Shown: positions 20,145-31,625, counted from the first letter of the stretch. The stretch: DNA of 35,566 nt from Coprinopsis marcescibilis (GCA_004369085.1 ML210203.1:90488-126053), one strand, 5' to 3'. Notes: a model not told the origin generated them from the letters alone. Program-made: numbers and translations.

Positions 20145-21083
20145 TTAAACCGGGGCAGCCTCGATGGCCAGAGCCTTCTTGCCTCGGAGCTTCTTTGGTG
20201 GTGATGGCTTGGGCTCCTTTTGGGCGGCGATGAGGGCGGAGACGCGAGCAAGGGCAGCCTAGAGAACAGGAAGTGTGAGTACAAACGTCGCCATTAACTG
20301 AAGCCAAAATATTTTCAAAAGAGAAGAAAAGAATGTCGACACCATAGTGTCGGACATCCGCTATACATATTAACGGGGCCCGATAGCGACAAGGTGAACT
20401 TCCTGCTGAGGTTTGATCGACAACAACAGGATTGGATTGATCTTGCAAACATGTCCACGCCCAGCCTTCATTAACCCGTAGGTTGATCCAGTGGGTTCTA
20501 ACGAGAATGCGTTTCGAGTACACTACAAAGTTCGAAGGCAGAAATAGGGAAGGCAAAAGAAGGGACCAAAATAGCAAGGTACTCACAGCTCGGAGGTCAG
20601 GGCGGTATCCTTTCTTAACAACCGAAGCGGCAACACCGAGTGCGCGACGTCCTCCGGAGCGTGGTCGGATGACAGTCTTGGCTGAAGCACCAGCAACAGC
20701 GTTGGGGGAAGCCTTCGCCTTGCGGGTGGTGATGGTCACTCCGGACTCCGAAGCCGAAACGTCGATGGTCTAGGATACAAATCCGTCAGGATGCCGCCCA
20801 GAATCCAGTGCCTTGAGCAACCGACCTTGGGGTTGGCGAGCCCAGAGTACTTGTAGGAGTTGAGGTTGCGGAGATTGCCCTACGTGGTCGCGACAGTGTC
20901 AATTCCATGCGTCCCCGAGATCAGCCTGGAACAGGACTAACCGGCTCCTTCGAGAAAACAGGTCCCTCAACCACCCGCTTCACGATGAAAGAGTTATTTT
21001 TCTATAGATAGTCAGCAACAGCCGATGAGTGCACACTAGCACAGACTTACGCGGAGCAACAACCACTGGAGATCGGAGGACAT
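20145..21083 (-). CDS. RPL28: 60S ribosomal protein eL28
   Basis: Five exons on minus: 21083-21051, 21001-20942, 20879-20826, 20769-20587 and 20258-20145, giving 147 residues, normal for the family. The N-terminus SSDLQWLLLRKNNSFIVKR and NLRNLNSYKYSGLANPKTI are diagnostic of the eukaryotic large-subunit protein L28e (the Ribosomal L28e/Mak16 fold). The rest is basic (TTRKAKASPN, RPRSGGRRAL) and ends KKLRGKKALAIEAAPV. The first exon is very short (11 codons), as is common in fungal ribosomal protein genes. Introns 1-3 are 49-62 nt, but intron 4 is 328 nt and can fold locally (see separate entry). It is divergent from the carboxylesterase across about 510 bp. Confidence 0.95.
20259..20586 (-). 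ncRNA. Unusually long intron 4 of RPL28, possible intronic structured RNA
   Basis: At 328 nt this is five to six times longer than the gene's other introns. On the transcribed strand it contains a perfect 6-bp hairpin with 4-nt loop (CGACAC...GTGTCG, 20337-20352) next to CGCTAT/ATAGCG pairing (20359-20388) and an AACCC...GGGTT pair further 5'. Ribosomal-protein introns often host snoRNAs. I found no convincing C/D boxes and no clear H/ACA hinge, so a snoRNA is only a possibility. Confidence 0.2.
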
Positions 21084-21593
21084 GATGAGGACGACGGTCT
21101 TGGGCCCTTCGCTACTTTTGATGCCTGGCAGAAGCGGCGGCGGAATTGTGGCTGACATCAACTGTACAGTAGTATCCAAACACGCACAAATATCGATCCT
21201 GTGTGCTTTATTTCTGGGCGCTAAATTCTATCTCATTCGCTTCCCATGATGGCGCCAAGGCTTGGAAGCACTGTAATATCCTCAAAATTACCTTCTCTAT
21301 TTTGATCAAGATGGCTGGCTAAATGTAAATAGGCAATGTAGGTAATATTCTCCCTCTCTGACTCTTACGAATGGGTGATGCGCAAGTTGTACTTTACTCG
21401 ACGCCAGTGGCGCTCCCAGCCTATCAGAAACAATCTGCCGTGCCTGATACCTGTCGACTCTGAATTCAATCCCCTTACTCTTTGGGCCGGATTAGAATCA
21501 GACCACGATGATCTACGATTATTCGCCCTCTCTCTTAGTCGCTCCTTTAACCAATTACCTTCCAAGCTCGTTCTTTCCGTTGACTCAATTGCC
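21084..21593. promoter_or_regulatory. Divergent promoter region RPL28 / carboxylesterase
   Basis: 510 bp between two divergent start codons. No distinct element was recognised. The open frame 21375-21743 reads into the esterase start and adds no conserved sequence before the signal peptide. Confidence 0.45.
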
Positions 21594-23878
21594 ATGTTAC
21601 TGCTACATCTCTCCTTACTGAACCTTGCCCTTGTAGTTCGCTCTCAGGTGCCTATCGTCACTTTGGACCAGGCCACGGTCATAGGGGTGCAAAATGGAAC
21701 AGTTGAAAAGTTCCTTGGGATTCCCTACGCAGAGCCGCCGTAGGTGTTTCGCATTGCATAGGCTAGTCTACTCACCCATATGACTGCATGTTAGCGTTGG
21801 AGACCTCCGTTTCAAACTTCCCGTCAATATATCCTCTTACGAACAAGGCATAAATGCTACGGAATATGGTTTCACTTGCATCTCCCAGAATTCGACCACT
21901 AACAGCGATTTGATCGATGTCGTTGGGTCTATCGCTGGAGATATCATCGGCCACAACCAAACACATACTGCCCAAGATGAAGACTGTGCGTTGGCTCACC
22001 CGATACAATGGACCCACTAACGAGAGCACCCCTCATAGGTTTAACTGTAAATGTAATCAGGCCTAGCAACATCAACGGCTCCTTGCCTGTTCTTGTCGTA
22101 AGCTTAAGCCGTTGTTTATTTAAATATGAATCTCTTCTTACTGTGGTGAATACTAAAAGTGGATATACGGCGGTGGCTTTGAAGGCGGCTCTTCTGTCCA
22201 GTGCGGCCAAATCACTCCGAGTCCGTTGGACCTCTGACAGCCTGCATTGAAATAGGTACGACCAGATGACCACGAGCATTGTGTCGCAGTCTGTCGAAAT
22301 TGGCAAGCCCCTTGTCCTGGTATCAATGAACTACCGGTAATTTGAGTCTTACCTACAGTGCATCATGCAGACCGATCACAGTATAGCGTGTCAGCCTTCG
22401 GTTTCATTTCAAGCCAAGAAGTGCAAAGAGCGAATGTCAGCAACATTGGGCTGTACGATCGTACGTCAACACTCCGATTCCTTCCAAGTTCAACCTTAAC
22501 AAGATGTACAGAAAGAGCTGCTTTGCACTGGGTCAAGAGGTATATCAGCGCATTTGGAGGCAACAGCTCGCACGTCACAATGTAGCTTACCTTTCAGTCT
22601 TAACCGCGAGACTCTTACTGACAATTAAAAGCTGGGGACAGTCGGCTGGAGCTATTTCGGCAAGCCTGCAAATGCTGGCTTTCGATGGAAACAGCGAAGA
22701 TCTGTTTCACGCCGCGTTCATGCAATCTGGTTCTCCAATTCCTGTCGGAAACATCACCGGTGGACAGGTTGGCTCATCATCGTACTGACGTAAAAGACCG
22801 TTCTGCTGACAGAGCGTAAAGCCTTATTATGACTTCCTCGTAAGCAACACTGGCTGCTCTGGCAGTAATGACACCATATCATGCCTTCGGGACGTTCCTT
22901 TGTCAAACCTTACCGAAGCGATCAACCAGACTCCTGGCTTATTTTCATACCAGGTGAGGCGTCGCCCTTTCTCCTCGCCCTTTTCCACTCATACGCAATG
23001 CTTCGATACTAGTCCCTTGTCCTTGCATGGGCTCCAAGAGTTGACGGCGTATTCCTGACCGATCTGCCTCAACGTCTAATCCGCAAAGACAAAGTCGCTA
23101 AAATCCCCGTGGTCTCTGGAAACGTCGATGACGAAGGTACGCTGTTTGCTCAATCCACCAAAAACATCACGTACGTATTCCCAAACCACCAACAGTTGAA
23201 CAAAATCTAATATCTAGCCAATACACTATTTTATGTATGAGTGACCAAGAGTTCCGGGAATACGTCAGCACCATCTGGCTGCCGGGCGCAAGCCCACAAG
23301 AGCTCGAGCCACTCTGGGAGGCGTATCCTTCGAATCCTGCCGACGGATCACCCTTCAACACTTCCTTCGTGAGCGCGATTACGCCACAGTATAAGAGAAT
23401 GGCGGCCTTCCAGGGAGATACAGTGTTTCAAGCTCCACGGAGGTACTTTTTGCATCAACAGGCTGGTAAGCAGCCGGTATGGTCCTATCGTGAGTTCCCT
23501 CCTCCATCCGTTATATTGGGAGTAGTTGACTGAATTCTATAACAATCAGTCTCAAAGCGTCTAAAGTACTTGCCAATTCTTGGATCGGTGGGTTTCTCCT
23601 CTGCTAAAGATTTAACAACGAGTAACAGCGCTATTGACCCGCAGTTTCACGCGTCGGACCTCTACCTCAATTTGCTGAACGAATACGTGATTTACTTTGC
23701 CAACAACTTCGATCCCAACACTGGCAACACCACAACTTGGCCGCAGTACACAATTGACTCGCCAGATATGCTCGCCTTCCCTCCCACAACCGAGGGAAAT
23801 ATCACAGTGATCAAGGACCTTTACCGGGTAAACCCAATGCAGATCCTCACAAATCTTTCTTTAAAGTACCCTTTGTGA
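21594..23878 (+). CDS. Secreted type-B carboxylesterase/lipase
   Basis: Thirteen exons: 21594-21739, 21795-21985, 22039-22097, 22160-22200, 22256-22336, 22387-22460, 22512-22581, 22632-22767, 22813-22953, 23013-23170, 23218-23489, 23550-23587 and 23645-23878, giving 546 residues, normal for the family. It has a signal peptide (MLLLHLSLLNLALVVRSQ), then FLGIPYAEPPVGDLRF, EDCLTVNV and the oxyanion-hole segment IYGGGFEGG. The nucleophile motif is GQSAG (Ser225), with the catalytic acid in DDEGTLF (Glu354) and His471 in GSFHASDL, so the triad is complete. Many N-glycosylation sequons. Intron 4 runs from the GTGCGG donor at 22201; nearer donors give a 31-nt intron or break the frame. The family (Candida rugosa lipase/cholinesterase fold) hydrolyses carboxylic esters outside the cell; GQSAG instead of the usual GESAG is a mild variant. 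Confidence 0.92.
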
Positions 23879-24213
23879 ACTCAGTCGACTTCATTCTTTA
23901 TATAAATTTAATTAGAACTCGGACCTTACACATCACGCATTTTTGCGCAGTGCTCACTAACCGTTCAATTATTGAGTCATTCTGGCGACCACTAATTTGC
24001 TCCTGATCTACTGGAGTTGGCGATCATGATCTGAGAAAGGCGCCCGTAAGAGCAATGTGGAATCGAATACAGTGTGATTGACTCCAATAAGTAACTTAAA
24101 AGCATACAGGGCGGAGAAAACTGTGGGAAATGTACTATGGACCTATGATTAACGAAAGCCGAAAATTATCTTTGCTAATCGAAGTTTTGTAGAAATCCCC
24201 AACATCGATTCTC
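23879..24213. other. Convergent 3' intergenic region (esterase / metalloprotease D)
   Basis: 335 bp between two gene ends; nothing else was seen. Confidence 0.5.
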
Positions 24214-25417
24214 TTAGGCGCGGAAGGTCTGATACTGGCCCCACATCCTATCCTTCTGTCCTTGAGTGAACTGGATCAAGCACACATCGGAGGAATAGTC
24301 CATATAATTGGCTGGGTAATTTTTCTCAGTCGGTCTCACTCAGGACAGATGAGAAAGGTTCACTCACAAACTGGGTCCAGACCAGGCTGAGTTGGGCAAG
24401 TGTCCCTAGAGCCACATCCGCTGAACGTATCGGTCGCCTGAGCTTGCGCAGGAGTGTCGGCTACAAAATCATTGTCTCCGAAGCACGAATTACCCTTTGT
24501 TCAAACGCGAAGTCAGCCTGATGTGGCAGGGGCCAACGAAGAGTTGACGCACCTCGAAAGTGTGGTATAAGCCAAGCCAGTGTCCGACTTCGTGTATGAG
24601 CGTCTTGCCAAAGCGGTAGCTGTCGCCATTGTTAGGGAAAATGTCATACTTCATGGTGACTCCATCTGTGTGCTTGGCAATCATGTAGTCCCAGGGATAC
24701 TGAGCATATCCAATGGCCCGCTGCATACTTTAACATTGTGAGGTGTTGTTGCTGTTTTCCGATATTTGAAATGAGGGTGGACCTACCCAACAGTCCAAAT
24801 GTTCAGAGTCCTAGGTCCGCCGACCCTGGTTTGCATTTTCATCTCCTGATTGATGTGCCTGTAAAGAAATGTCTACTTAATGGCTTACTGAAGCAAAGCT
24901 TAAGCTAAAACACCTACTCTGTGGGCGGGTTGTTCCATTCAACTAAAGTGAACCAGGTTGGGTTGTTGTGGCGCTGCACCTCTTCAAGTCGGAAGGTGAA
25001 CCCGCTGCCTTGGAATCCAGAAACCAGCATATCGAAGGCAGCCTGGACTTGCTGATTTCTAAAGTGTAGTCTTAGTTAATGATCTACGAATTAAGAGTTG
25101 AAGTACACATACGAGATATAGCCACCAGCGAAAGTTTGATTCGCATATGTGACATGGTAGTACACAGGGATGACAACATCATCAAGTCTTTCTGGGACCG
25201 GCTTCGCCTTCAAAGACGCCTGGTACTGCGCCTCTTGTGCAGTCCTCTCTGCAGGACTCGGGCTTATCGTCCCGCACGTACTGCAATTAAGTGGTGTCAG
25301 TAACGTGAGCTAGTCCTGGTAACTGTCCACGTACTTGATTTGCGGGAGACCTCCCTGGCCTCTGACAAAGTCGAGGGACAGAGCAAGCGACACAAAAGCG
25401 AGGATAGAAAGTTTCAT
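24214..25417 (-). CDS. Secreted M43 metalloprotease, copy D
   Basis: Seven exons on minus: 25417-25335, 25280-25113, 25058-24918, 24858-24787, 24727-24553, 24494-24368 and 24311-24214, giving 287 residues. It has a signal peptide (MKLSILAFVSLALSLDFVRG), TCGTISPSPAERTAQE, IPVYYHVTYANQTFAGGYIS, LNIWTVG, and the zinc site HEVGHWLGLYH (H200, E201, H204, H210). Then come DFVADTPAQ, Cys-rich FSGCGSRDTCPTQPG, and a Met-turn NYMDYS near 259; it ends RA*. Intron 4 has a GT donor (GTAGGT), as in B, and exon 6 is 127 nt, also as in B. It is the only inverted copy of the four. Likely an active extracellular endopeptidase. Confidence 0.93.
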
Positions 25418-25502
25418 AGTGATAGAGAGTTTGTTGTGTGTGAGAGCGATTGGGTGTGGGTTGTGAGATTTGAATGTAGTATATTTTGCAATTCCTCTGA
25501 GC

Positions 25503-25509
25503 TTTTATA
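25503..25509 (-). promoter_or_regulatory. TATA box of metalloprotease D
   Basis: TATAAAA on the minus strand, about 86 bp before the ATG at 25417, matching the position in copies A and B. Confidence 0.6.
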
Positions 25510-25696
25510 CTCGCTCTGTGAGGTCCTTCGCACATTTTAGACAGGGCTCCATGGTGCAATCCTAGCCCGCCATGTGGAACCTGGTTTGCAAGATGTTGTA
25601 ACCGGATGTTCAGGCCGTAGCCCCAGTCTCATAGTACCGCGCACATACTCATTACTCCAGAGCCAGAGCAGTCGGGGCATCCGCAAACAGTAGAGC

Positions 25697-25709
25697 GATC
25701 TCCGGTCGC
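25697..25709 (-). promoter_or_regulatory. ACCGGAGA motif upstream of metalloprotease D
   Basis: On the minus strand GCGACCGGAGATC lies about 280 bp before the start codon, at a distance similar to the core motif before A, B and C. The match is only 8-10 bp. Confidence 0.3.
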
Positions 25710-27876
25710 ATGGACAATCGCAAGCGCCGCTCCCGAGGTGTCCACAATGACCCACACTGCCTGCGCTAAGCAACCCTGCCTTCAGATACCGAGAATTACG
25801 ACAGCTTAGAAATCGCTCAAATGGGGCGGCGTAATGTGCAGTCCACCGAAACATATCGTTCCAGAGCCTGTCGCCTTGGTTGCCATGGTAGTAAACTACA
25901 GGTGTTTTGAAATCACCTTAAGCGAACCCAAAAGGCCACCACTGTACCAGACTGTACCGAGTGTCTAGGTGCTGAGTAAGTAGTCCGGCCACATGAAACA
26001 AGTCCTTCCCGGAGATCTGTCTCAATTACAAATTCTCTATGGCCTCCAGCTGGTTTAAAATATACTGTAGGGCTCGTGAGTCCCAGAATCGACACACGGC
26101 AAATACCAAATTGGATAATCGTACGAAAGAAAGAGTGTGCTATGAAAGTCATAAGTCTAGCTACAGCACGGTCACCAAAGCTTTTGAAGGGCAAAGCCAG
26201 AAGTCCTATTTACGCGCGGAATAGGCGCCCAGCGCGGCGCGCCCGCTATGAGCAGAACACCTTGACCCTGAGGTTACCATAGCGTTTCACGGGTCAAAGC
26301 GAAGAGCTTGGAGCTATTAGTACATGCGCCCCACGGTCTCCACGGGTGCGGCGGGTGAGTTCCGTGTAGTAATGCATCACGAAAGTGCTGGAATATGTAA
26401 CGTTACGGGATCCGCGCGAAAATGTTCGTCCGAGTCAGTGTGAGGCAATAATATATCATGACTCGTCAATGAAGCTTGGAGAGTCGAGTCGCTGAGAGTT
26501 TTAAACAAGCTGTTCGTTCGTCTAGCCGTTAGTTCTAGATAGCAGTTGTCGTAGTCATGTAACTGTAACTCGAGGTTGAGGAACATAGCCCCGCAGACGA
26601 TAGGCTATAGTAGGCGGTAGTATCCATGACGGACGAATGTACGTATAGTAGTAATGACTAGGATCGCAGCGCGGCGTAAATAATACGAAACAGAAGAAAA
26701 AGGAGAAAGAGGTACGTCCCGATGGTCCATCGTGACTCCTAGTAAGCTGCAACATAAAACGATAAGGCGGAAATGGCAGCAGGGGCGCGGACTCTCAAAA
26801 AGAGGAAAAACCGGTGCATTATGTATTGAGAAAGCTAAATGTTCCATATTCTGGTATACTCCCTTGCTAATTTCATCAGATAAATTGTCCAGCTGTTGTG
26901 ATGTATATGGAAGGGAGATAAATTCACGATTCATAACAAACAACGGAACAAGAAAATTATGGGTCAAATCCGCCTCAGCTCTCGCAACCTTTCAAACTGA
27001 TTTGCTTTCACCATCTATATTAGCCAAAACATCGACGCTCGATGATGGGCAGAGCTGCACCAGAGTACTCTGCGGTAGGATCAAGACTCGCTGATGCGAT
27101 GATATGAGGGAGGTATGGTCATCGTTTTCGAGCTAAAAGTACGTAGACAAACAAGAAAGGAGCCTATACGCATATATCGAGAGAGTGAAGTGTAATCTTG
27201 CCCCAGTAGCAAACTGATGTCGCCCTTCGGAGATCTTAATCATTGACGCTTGAGCTTTTGTCAAGGTCATTGAGCAGAGTATGGCCTTTACTCGTCATGA
27301 AACCTCACCGGTTACCACCAGCTGAGAAAGATGCTCTTCCCAGATTCAATATCGTCTACAAGTGGGTCAATATTATCTGGAAACTCAGGCGTTGGCTGTC
27401 CCTGCTCAATTTTGAATAATATATTAAACTACGTTTGGCTCCTTGATCAAAAGGACAATGACCCCTACCGCACAAAACCCATAACGGGTCGTTGCAAACC
27501 TGCCTTTGAAGCACTGAACGCCGAGCCCCTCAATGAAACTAAAGGCTTCAGCATTCTTATCAGTTTGATTACTTGTGACTTGGCCATTAAAACGAACTTT
27601 TGCGCAGTTCATCGTTTATTCCTTACCAGTCTTACTAGGTAATTGAGCTGTGAGCTGTTCTGGAGACATTAATGGTCCTGATAGACCGGGATCTGGCGCT
27701 AACCCTTCCGTGATTTGTTGGAGGCGCCCGTAAGCAATAGATGAGATCGGATGCCCGTGGATTGCGATTTTGATCGATCGATGGTGAAGTTGTGGTGCCA
27801 GATTTGGCGGCTTCTGTTAAATATCTCAGAACCTCTTCCACCCCTTCCAATCCCCTCCACCCTTTACACTCTAACA

Positions 27877-29243
27877 ATGGCCACCCCTTCCTACCAACTT
27901 TTCTGCCTCGGCAACCCCTTGCTCGACATGCAAGTCAGGGATGGCGAGTCTTTGTTGGAAAAATACGATCTCAAGGCCAACGATGCGATCCTCGCCGAGG
28001 CTAAGCACACTCCAATGTGAGCTTTACCCATCAGCAAACTTAGTAGGAGATTGGGCTTGCTAAAACAAGACGATATCGGGTTACAGCTACGACGAAGTCA
28101 AGGCCAACCCTGAGGTCACCTACATCGCTGGAGGAGCCGCTCAGAACGCCGCTCGTGGTGCTGCCGTACGTGTCTTTCGCATTCAGAGTAGATGTCGAGA
28201 AACTGATAGCTGATGACTTGAGATAGTACGTTCTGCCCGCTGGATCGGTCGTCTACGCTGGATGCGTTGGCGATGACGATCTCGCTGAGCAGCTCAAGAT
28301 CGCCAACAAGCGCGAAGGACTGGACGAGGTCTATCAAGTCAAGGCTGGCGAAAAGACTGGTGCTTGCGCTGTCGTTATCACTGGACACCACCGGTGTGTA
28401 TATCATCAGTACTCTATGGAGTCAATGAGCTGATCTGTTCCCGTCTTCATATTTGTAGATCGCTTGTCACTGATTTGCGAGCAGCAGAAAAGTTTGACCA
28501 AGCCCATATTTCATCAGAAACTGTCGCGCCTTTGATCGAGGGTGCCAAGTTCTTCTATGTCGAGGGATACTTCCTCACTCACGGTATCTCCTCCGCTCTT
28601 GAGCTGAGCAGCAAGGCTGCTAACGCTGGCAAGGTCAGTTCATCGGCCTGCGTCTCGTATTCGACTTGCCTCTGACAGTCCTGAAAAGACCTTCGTCCTT
28701 AATTTGTCTGCCCCCTTCATCCCCCAATTCTTCGGCAACCAACTTCAACAACTCCTCCCCCACACTGACGTCGTCATCGGAAACGAAGCTGAGGCCGAAG
28801 CCTGGGGCAGCGCCAATGGTCTCTCCGATCCCAAAGACCTCGTCAGCGTCGCCAAAGCCATCGCTGCCCTCCCCAAGACCAACGCAAGTCGGCCGAGGAC
28901 TGTCGTCATCACCCAAGGTGCCCAAAGCACCCTTGTAATCGTCGCAGACAAGCCAGATGATGCCAAGTTATATGCTGTGAACCCATTGAAGGATGATGAG
29001 ATTGTGGATACGAATGGTGCGGGAGATGCGTTTGCCGGTGGGTTTGTTGGTGCGCTTGTGGCGGGCAAGACATTGGACGAAGCTGTCGAGGCTGGCCACA
29101 AGATGGGTGCTATTTGTGTGCAGCAAGTGAGTTTTATGTTTTGATTCGATTTTCGAAGAGTTTGGGCTGTTGAGCTGAAGGGGTCTCTTTTTAACCTCTA
29201 GGTCGGACCTCAATTCAAGTGGCCCAAGGTGCAAATCTTGTAA
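27877..29243 (+). CDS. ADO1: Adenosine kinase
   Basis: Six exons: 27877-28016, 28087-28165, 28227-28393, 28459-28633, 28689-29126 and 29202-29243, giving 346 residues, the normal size. It opens with FCLGNPLLDMQV (adenosine-binding N-terminus). Then come IAGGAAQNAARGAA, YAGCVGDDDLAEQL, a lid region, and the PfkB signature 2 DTNGAGDAFAGGF with catalytic Asp at 300 (anion hole GAGD). It ends GPQFKWPKVQIL, close to the usual PQFK end of the family. The enzyme phosphorylates adenosine to AMP with ATP, clearing adenosine and supporting S-adenosylmethionine-dependent methylation in the cytosol. The gene is standard, with introns of 48-75 nt. Confidence 0.96.
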
Positions 29244-30125
29244 ACGTCGTTCAGAAAGAAGGCATCGGTGTTTTTGGTTTGGTCCTTTCAACATAGGATC
29301 GCCGGCCCTGTCACGGTTGCTCTCAACAGCAGAGAGGGTCTGCCGAGTGAGACCTGCCGTTATATGTTAATACCAGTTTGGCTGATGGAAAGGGTATCTG
29401 ACGTCGTATCTGCGGAGGGTGGTCTGGAAGGGGGCGGGTTGGTGTTTCGAGCGTAGAGGGAAGAATGTTGAGTTGATGGATCTGATGTTGCTTTGCCCAT
29501 GGTGCTCTCGTGATACTGCTCTGCATGTACATCCGCTCCGTTGCTACTTATCCAGAAGCTCCAAAGATCTCGCTTGTGCTTTGTGAGGTGGGACGAATGT
29601 CACGATGAAGGAGCAAAATATGTACATTGAATTGAGTAAGTAGGTTCTGCAAGATGGTATGGATGTGTATGCTTGTAAAACAATGTAAGGTCACGTATGT
29701 GATGCATATGGTATCTATGTGTGATGAGGCATATCATGAACTATTGTGGTATTGGATGACTATGCAAAGGGTGTGCTGAGAAGCGTGTCCGTTGTGGCTA
29801 ATGGTTATAAGAACGAGGAACAAGAATGGTGACGTCAGGGCGGCTGCCGAGCATGTATCTGAACTCTGGAGCAAGGAAAGTAAATATGAGAAATACAAGA
29901 ACTTTGCTGTCGCCGATTAGTGGACATGTATGCTTTGGTTGTTTCAGTTGACGTTGGGTGCTGTGGGGTTTTATTCAGATTCGCGGCCTTGGGTATGGCT
30001 GTTGTCGATGTGTGATTATGTCGGTGGATGTATTACGAACGGTGAGAACGCTTTAAAAATTCGGGTCATCAGCAAACATCACCAGATTAGTCGCAAGAGG
30101 AAATACACACCTTTTGCACAATGAA
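29244..30125. other. Convergent 3' intergenic region (adenosine kinase / C2H2 factor)
   Basis: About 880 bp. No gene was recognised; the middle is rich in TG/GTAT runs (29570-29770), and no element was identified. Confidence 0.45.
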
Positions 30126-31625
30126 CTATAGGATGAACATTTCTGTCGGATCAAAAGCATCACCAGAGTCGTGGATATGCCCACGAGAGGCAGCAACGAC
30201 CGTTCTCCAATCCGTGTTCTGCCCCCCATACTGTAGCTTCCGATTATCGTTGTACTCGTCCTGCCGGTCCTCGTCAAAGTTGGAATCATAATCATGCACA
30301 AGATCCTCCATAGGCAAACTGCTCTCGCGATCGTCTGAGTTATCACCATCGCGGACGAAATGCGAGGATAAATTCAAGCACGAGGAACGACTCGAGTCGA
30401 TGAGCATGTCGTGCGGCTCGTCTGGGGCAACTCTAAAGGCCTCCGCGACAGCCGCATACTTGATTACGGCCTGCAATGCAATATCCAGTTCATGGCCAGT
30501 TACTATCAGGTCGTCAGTGTCCTCGCCCATCAGCGGAAACGATATTGTGTGGCTGATGATGGTGGGCGTGGTGCTTCTTTCGCCTGTTATTGCGATTGGG
30601 CTGGGTAGAGGCATAGACTCGGATCGAGCGCTGCTGGAGCTGGAAGTGGAAGACGAGTGAGAGCTCCTCTCCCCGGATACGGACGAGAAGCGATGTGGTA
30701 ATGGGGTTTGAAATGGCCTATCTATCTTGGCCATCATGGCGGATTTGCGGTAATAAGGTGATGGTGTGTAGTTCGGGTTGGATATCGAGGGTTGAGGCCA
30801 TGTTGGCGTCTTTGATCTGGCAAAGGGTGTCGAACGCGGTGCTGAGCATATTTAAATCGGTAAATTAGAGAGCGATTATAGTGGATGAAATGGAAGAACA
30901 TACGACTGTTGTCTTCGGTGTGTTGCCTATAGTATTTGCCCCTATTGGCCTGCGTCACGGGCTGTGCGGTCATGGCTGCAGCCATTTCCTGCTGCTTGCT
31001 AGCTGATTTTGAGTCTCTGCTCGCTCGTCGTTTGGAAATCGTAGTTGGGGCATTCTCGGTTCCGGAGGTGGTCCCATCGAGAACGTCCTTGTGTCTGTGG
31101 ATGACGAATACTAGTCAGGCAGATGCTTCACATGGATATTGAAGTTGGGGACATACACTGATGTGTGATGTCGTTTCAAGGCATCCGTCTGAGAACATAG
31201 TGTCATCTAGATGTTAAACATGACAGAAGAAGATTTGGACGCCAGACTGACCCTGGTGAACGAGGCTTCGCACTGGGGACACGGGCTAGATGAATTGTTG
31301 TAGATATCTATCAATCTGCGGACAATGCGATAGAAGAAAACGTACAAGCTGGGTACAGAGTGCAGCTTGAATGTCCTTTGGTGTCGCTTAAGATCTGCTT
31401 CTCGAGCGAACGACTTGGAGCAGCCGTTAATATCGCAGGTCCAGATTACTCTGCTCCTATTGTTCCTTGAGTACTTGCGCTTCTTCTTCTCTACCGCGTT
31501 GCACTTTGACGCTGTGCTCTCCTTCTTTCCGTCTCTCTGCTGTTATGTAAAAGGTCAGAGCAGAAGGGGGCGCCATTGTAAGGAATGACGTTACTCACAC
31601 TTTCATTTGTGCCTGCTCGAACCAT
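30126..31625 (-). CDS. Two-finger C2H2 zinc-finger transcription factor
   Basis: Six exons on minus: 31625-31599, 31539-31346, 31285-31252, 31188-31157, 31094-30904 and 30841-30126, giving 397 residues. A basic N-terminus (VEKKKRKYSRNNRSR) precedes finger 1 (C44, C49, H62, H69: WTCDINGCSKSFAREADLKRH) and finger 2 (C76, C79, H92, H97: CPQCEASFTRTDALKRH). The fingers are split by two short exons of 34 and 32 nt. Then come a basic stretch (SKRRARRDSK), a Ser-rich region and an acidic C-terminus ending GDAFDPTEMFIL, which could be an activation domain. The domain order suits a nuclear DNA-binding regulator. The donor after exon 4 is GTATGT at 31156; the GT two bases upstream breaks the frame. It diverges from the ABC transporter across about 234 bp. 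Confidence 0.85.

Larger units (their letters stand above)
25418..27876. other. Gene-poor intergenic region, 2.46 kb
   Basis: Between divergent metalloprotease D and adenosine kinase. No recognisable coding sequence on either strand. The longest open frames (26732-27094, 26605-26967, 27331-27642, each about 100-120 residues) overlap each other or lack domain features. The left part is the promoter of D; a pyrimidine-rich leader precedes adenosine kinase (27828-27870). A decayed transposon is possible but I could not identify one. Confidence 0.45.

Noticed and set aside
22225..22255. 31-nt intron in the carboxylesterase
   Set aside because: Too short; the GTGCGG donor at 22201 gives a normal 55-nt intron and the conserved GGSSVQYD.
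24918..25058. Possible single-base frameshift in exon 3 of metalloprotease D
   Set aside because: On re-reading, the plus strand has AAACC at 25021-25025; the exon is 141 nt and in frame.
26605..27094. Overlapping 120-residue open frames on opposite strands
   Set aside because: No domains, no signal, no plausible homologue; typical chance frames.
27331..27642. Open frame of 103 residues before adenosine kinase, with a reverse-strand frame of 62
   Set aside because: Neither translation has recognisable content or codon bias.
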